From positions 434,001 to 498,000 of the forward strand of contig NZ_NSGE01000003.1 in the NCBI RefSeq assembly GCF_002294985.1: a DNA stretch of 64,000 nucleotides, in the 5' to 3' direction. This document shows positions 63,649-64,000 of this stretch, piece by piece (position 1 is the first letter of the stretch; the number at the start of each line of letters is the position of its first letter). Under the pieces are notes generated by a model. It saw only the letters and a list, made by a program, of their open reading frames with translations, did no database searches and was not told where the DNA came from. Source of the stretch: Mesorhizobium sp. WSM3862 (GTDB lineage Bacteria; Pseudomonadota; Alphaproteobacteria; Rhizobiales; Rhizobiaceae). The translations under genes and the position numbers were made by a program.

Positions 63649-64000
63649 TCACGAAGCGTTGCCCGACCCGCGGATCAGCTCGGACATCAACTGCGCCCGC
63701 TGGCGCGTATTGCGCGGGGCGCCGTCATCCGAAGCGATCTGGTCGAACAGTTTCAGCGCATCCGCCGACTTGCCTTCCTTCCAGGCGGCAAGGCCGAGCG
63801 CCTCGCGCGCCGAGCTGCGCAGCGGATTGGTGTCGGCAGTGAGCGCCTCGACACGGCTGGAGACATCGGCAAACGAGCCGTGGTCGACCAGCAGCAGCGC
63901 CGCTCTCAGCCTCGCCATGTCGCGGATGCCTGCGGGAATGGCGCTGTCGGCCGCGACCGCATCGAAATCCTTGACGGCGGCGTCGACGTCTCCCTTGTCG
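63649..64000 (-). CDS. YfgM-like TPR protein, C-terminal part (cut by window edge)
   Basis: At least 117 residues, 5' end outside the window. TPR-like ARLRAALLLVDHGSFADVSS, LTADTNPLRSSAREALGLAA, and EGKSADALKLFDQIASDDGA; ends IRGSGNAS. Matches the C-terminal half of tetratricopeptide proteins found upstream of der in many proteobacteria (YfgM/BamB-associated ancillary Sec translocon subunit). Same strand, six bases before der, so cotranscribed. Confidence 0.8.
   Translation of the reverse strand, partial: DKGDVDAAVKDFDAVAADSAIPAGIRDMARLRAALLLVDHGSFADVSSRVEALTADTNPLRSSAREALGLAAWKEGKSADALKLFDQIASDDGAPRNTRQRAQLMSELIRGSGNAS

Overview
The window is 64 kb of GC-rich chromosome from an alphaproteobacterium of the order Rhizobiales, most likely Mesorhizobium or a close relative. 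This rests on protein-level resemblance and gene order: a cobalamin-riboswitch bluB, the pdxH / DnaJ-like / fabI / phosphatase / aroC neighbourhood, an agp-type alpha-galactoside operon as in Sinorhizobium, BioR-type biotin control, and an atpI-B-E-b'-b F0 operon without F1 genes. Gene density is high, housekeeping genes dominate, and I see no rRNA, tRNA, CRISPR array, prophage or classical insertion sequence.

Layout. 1-4.4 kb (minus): dxs (3' part missing), pirin, DUF2277, xseB and a histone-deacetylase-like deacetylase. 4.5-5.5 kb: cobalamin riboswitch and bluB. 5.5-9.2 kb: a membrane protein of unknown role, a TetR/MFS efflux pair sharing three palindromic operators, and a GNAT acetyltransferase. 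9.2-16.5 kb: a ribB protein with a degenerate GTP cyclohydrolase II half, aroC, a DUF1344 protein, a frameshifted gene, a histidine phosphatase, fabI, a DnaJ/CbpA-like chaperone, a lipoprotein and pdxH. 16.5-20.5 kb: acyl-CoA dehydrogenase and enoyl-CoA hydratase behind a LiuR-like site, then a secreted GH25 protein.

20.5-30.6 kb is a complete alpha-galactoside (melibiose/raffinose type) utilisation locus: AraC regulator, a GH4 glycosidase, a periplasmic binding protein, two permeases, a double-ATPase protein, and a second GH4 enzyme that closely resembles enterobacterial MelA. 30.6-42.4 kb: purD, ubiA, DUF6101, an FAD-linked 2-hydroxyacid dehydrogenase, the tRNA threonylcarbamoyl-AMP synthase, and glyQ/glyS separated by a DUF559 endonuclease-like gene. 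42.5-54.3 kb: TPR protein, DUF1284-bioY-bioR, octaprenyl diphosphate synthase, DUF2007 plus methyltransferase, an S49 peptidase, ispE-moaB, a PhyH-like protein, a short GT2 and a radical SAM protein. 54.5-64 kb: rnhB, the F0 ATP synthase operon, a SleB-type cell-wall hydrolase, an MFS/LysR divergent pair, der and the 3' end of a TPR gene.

The most unusual content is repetitive. A family of 120-160-nt elements bounded by GC-rich palindromes occurs in two intergenic regions and twice in frame inside glyS, adding about 41 and 53 residues, in the manner of Rickettsia palindromic elements. Two half-elements of similar design flank the DUF559 gene inserted between glyQ and glyS. A second family of about 60 nt has four copies, one of which supplies the N-terminal codons of a hypothetical exported protein. 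Regulatory signals that can be read directly include the B12 riboswitch, two BioR boxes, three TetR operators and a LiuR-like site.
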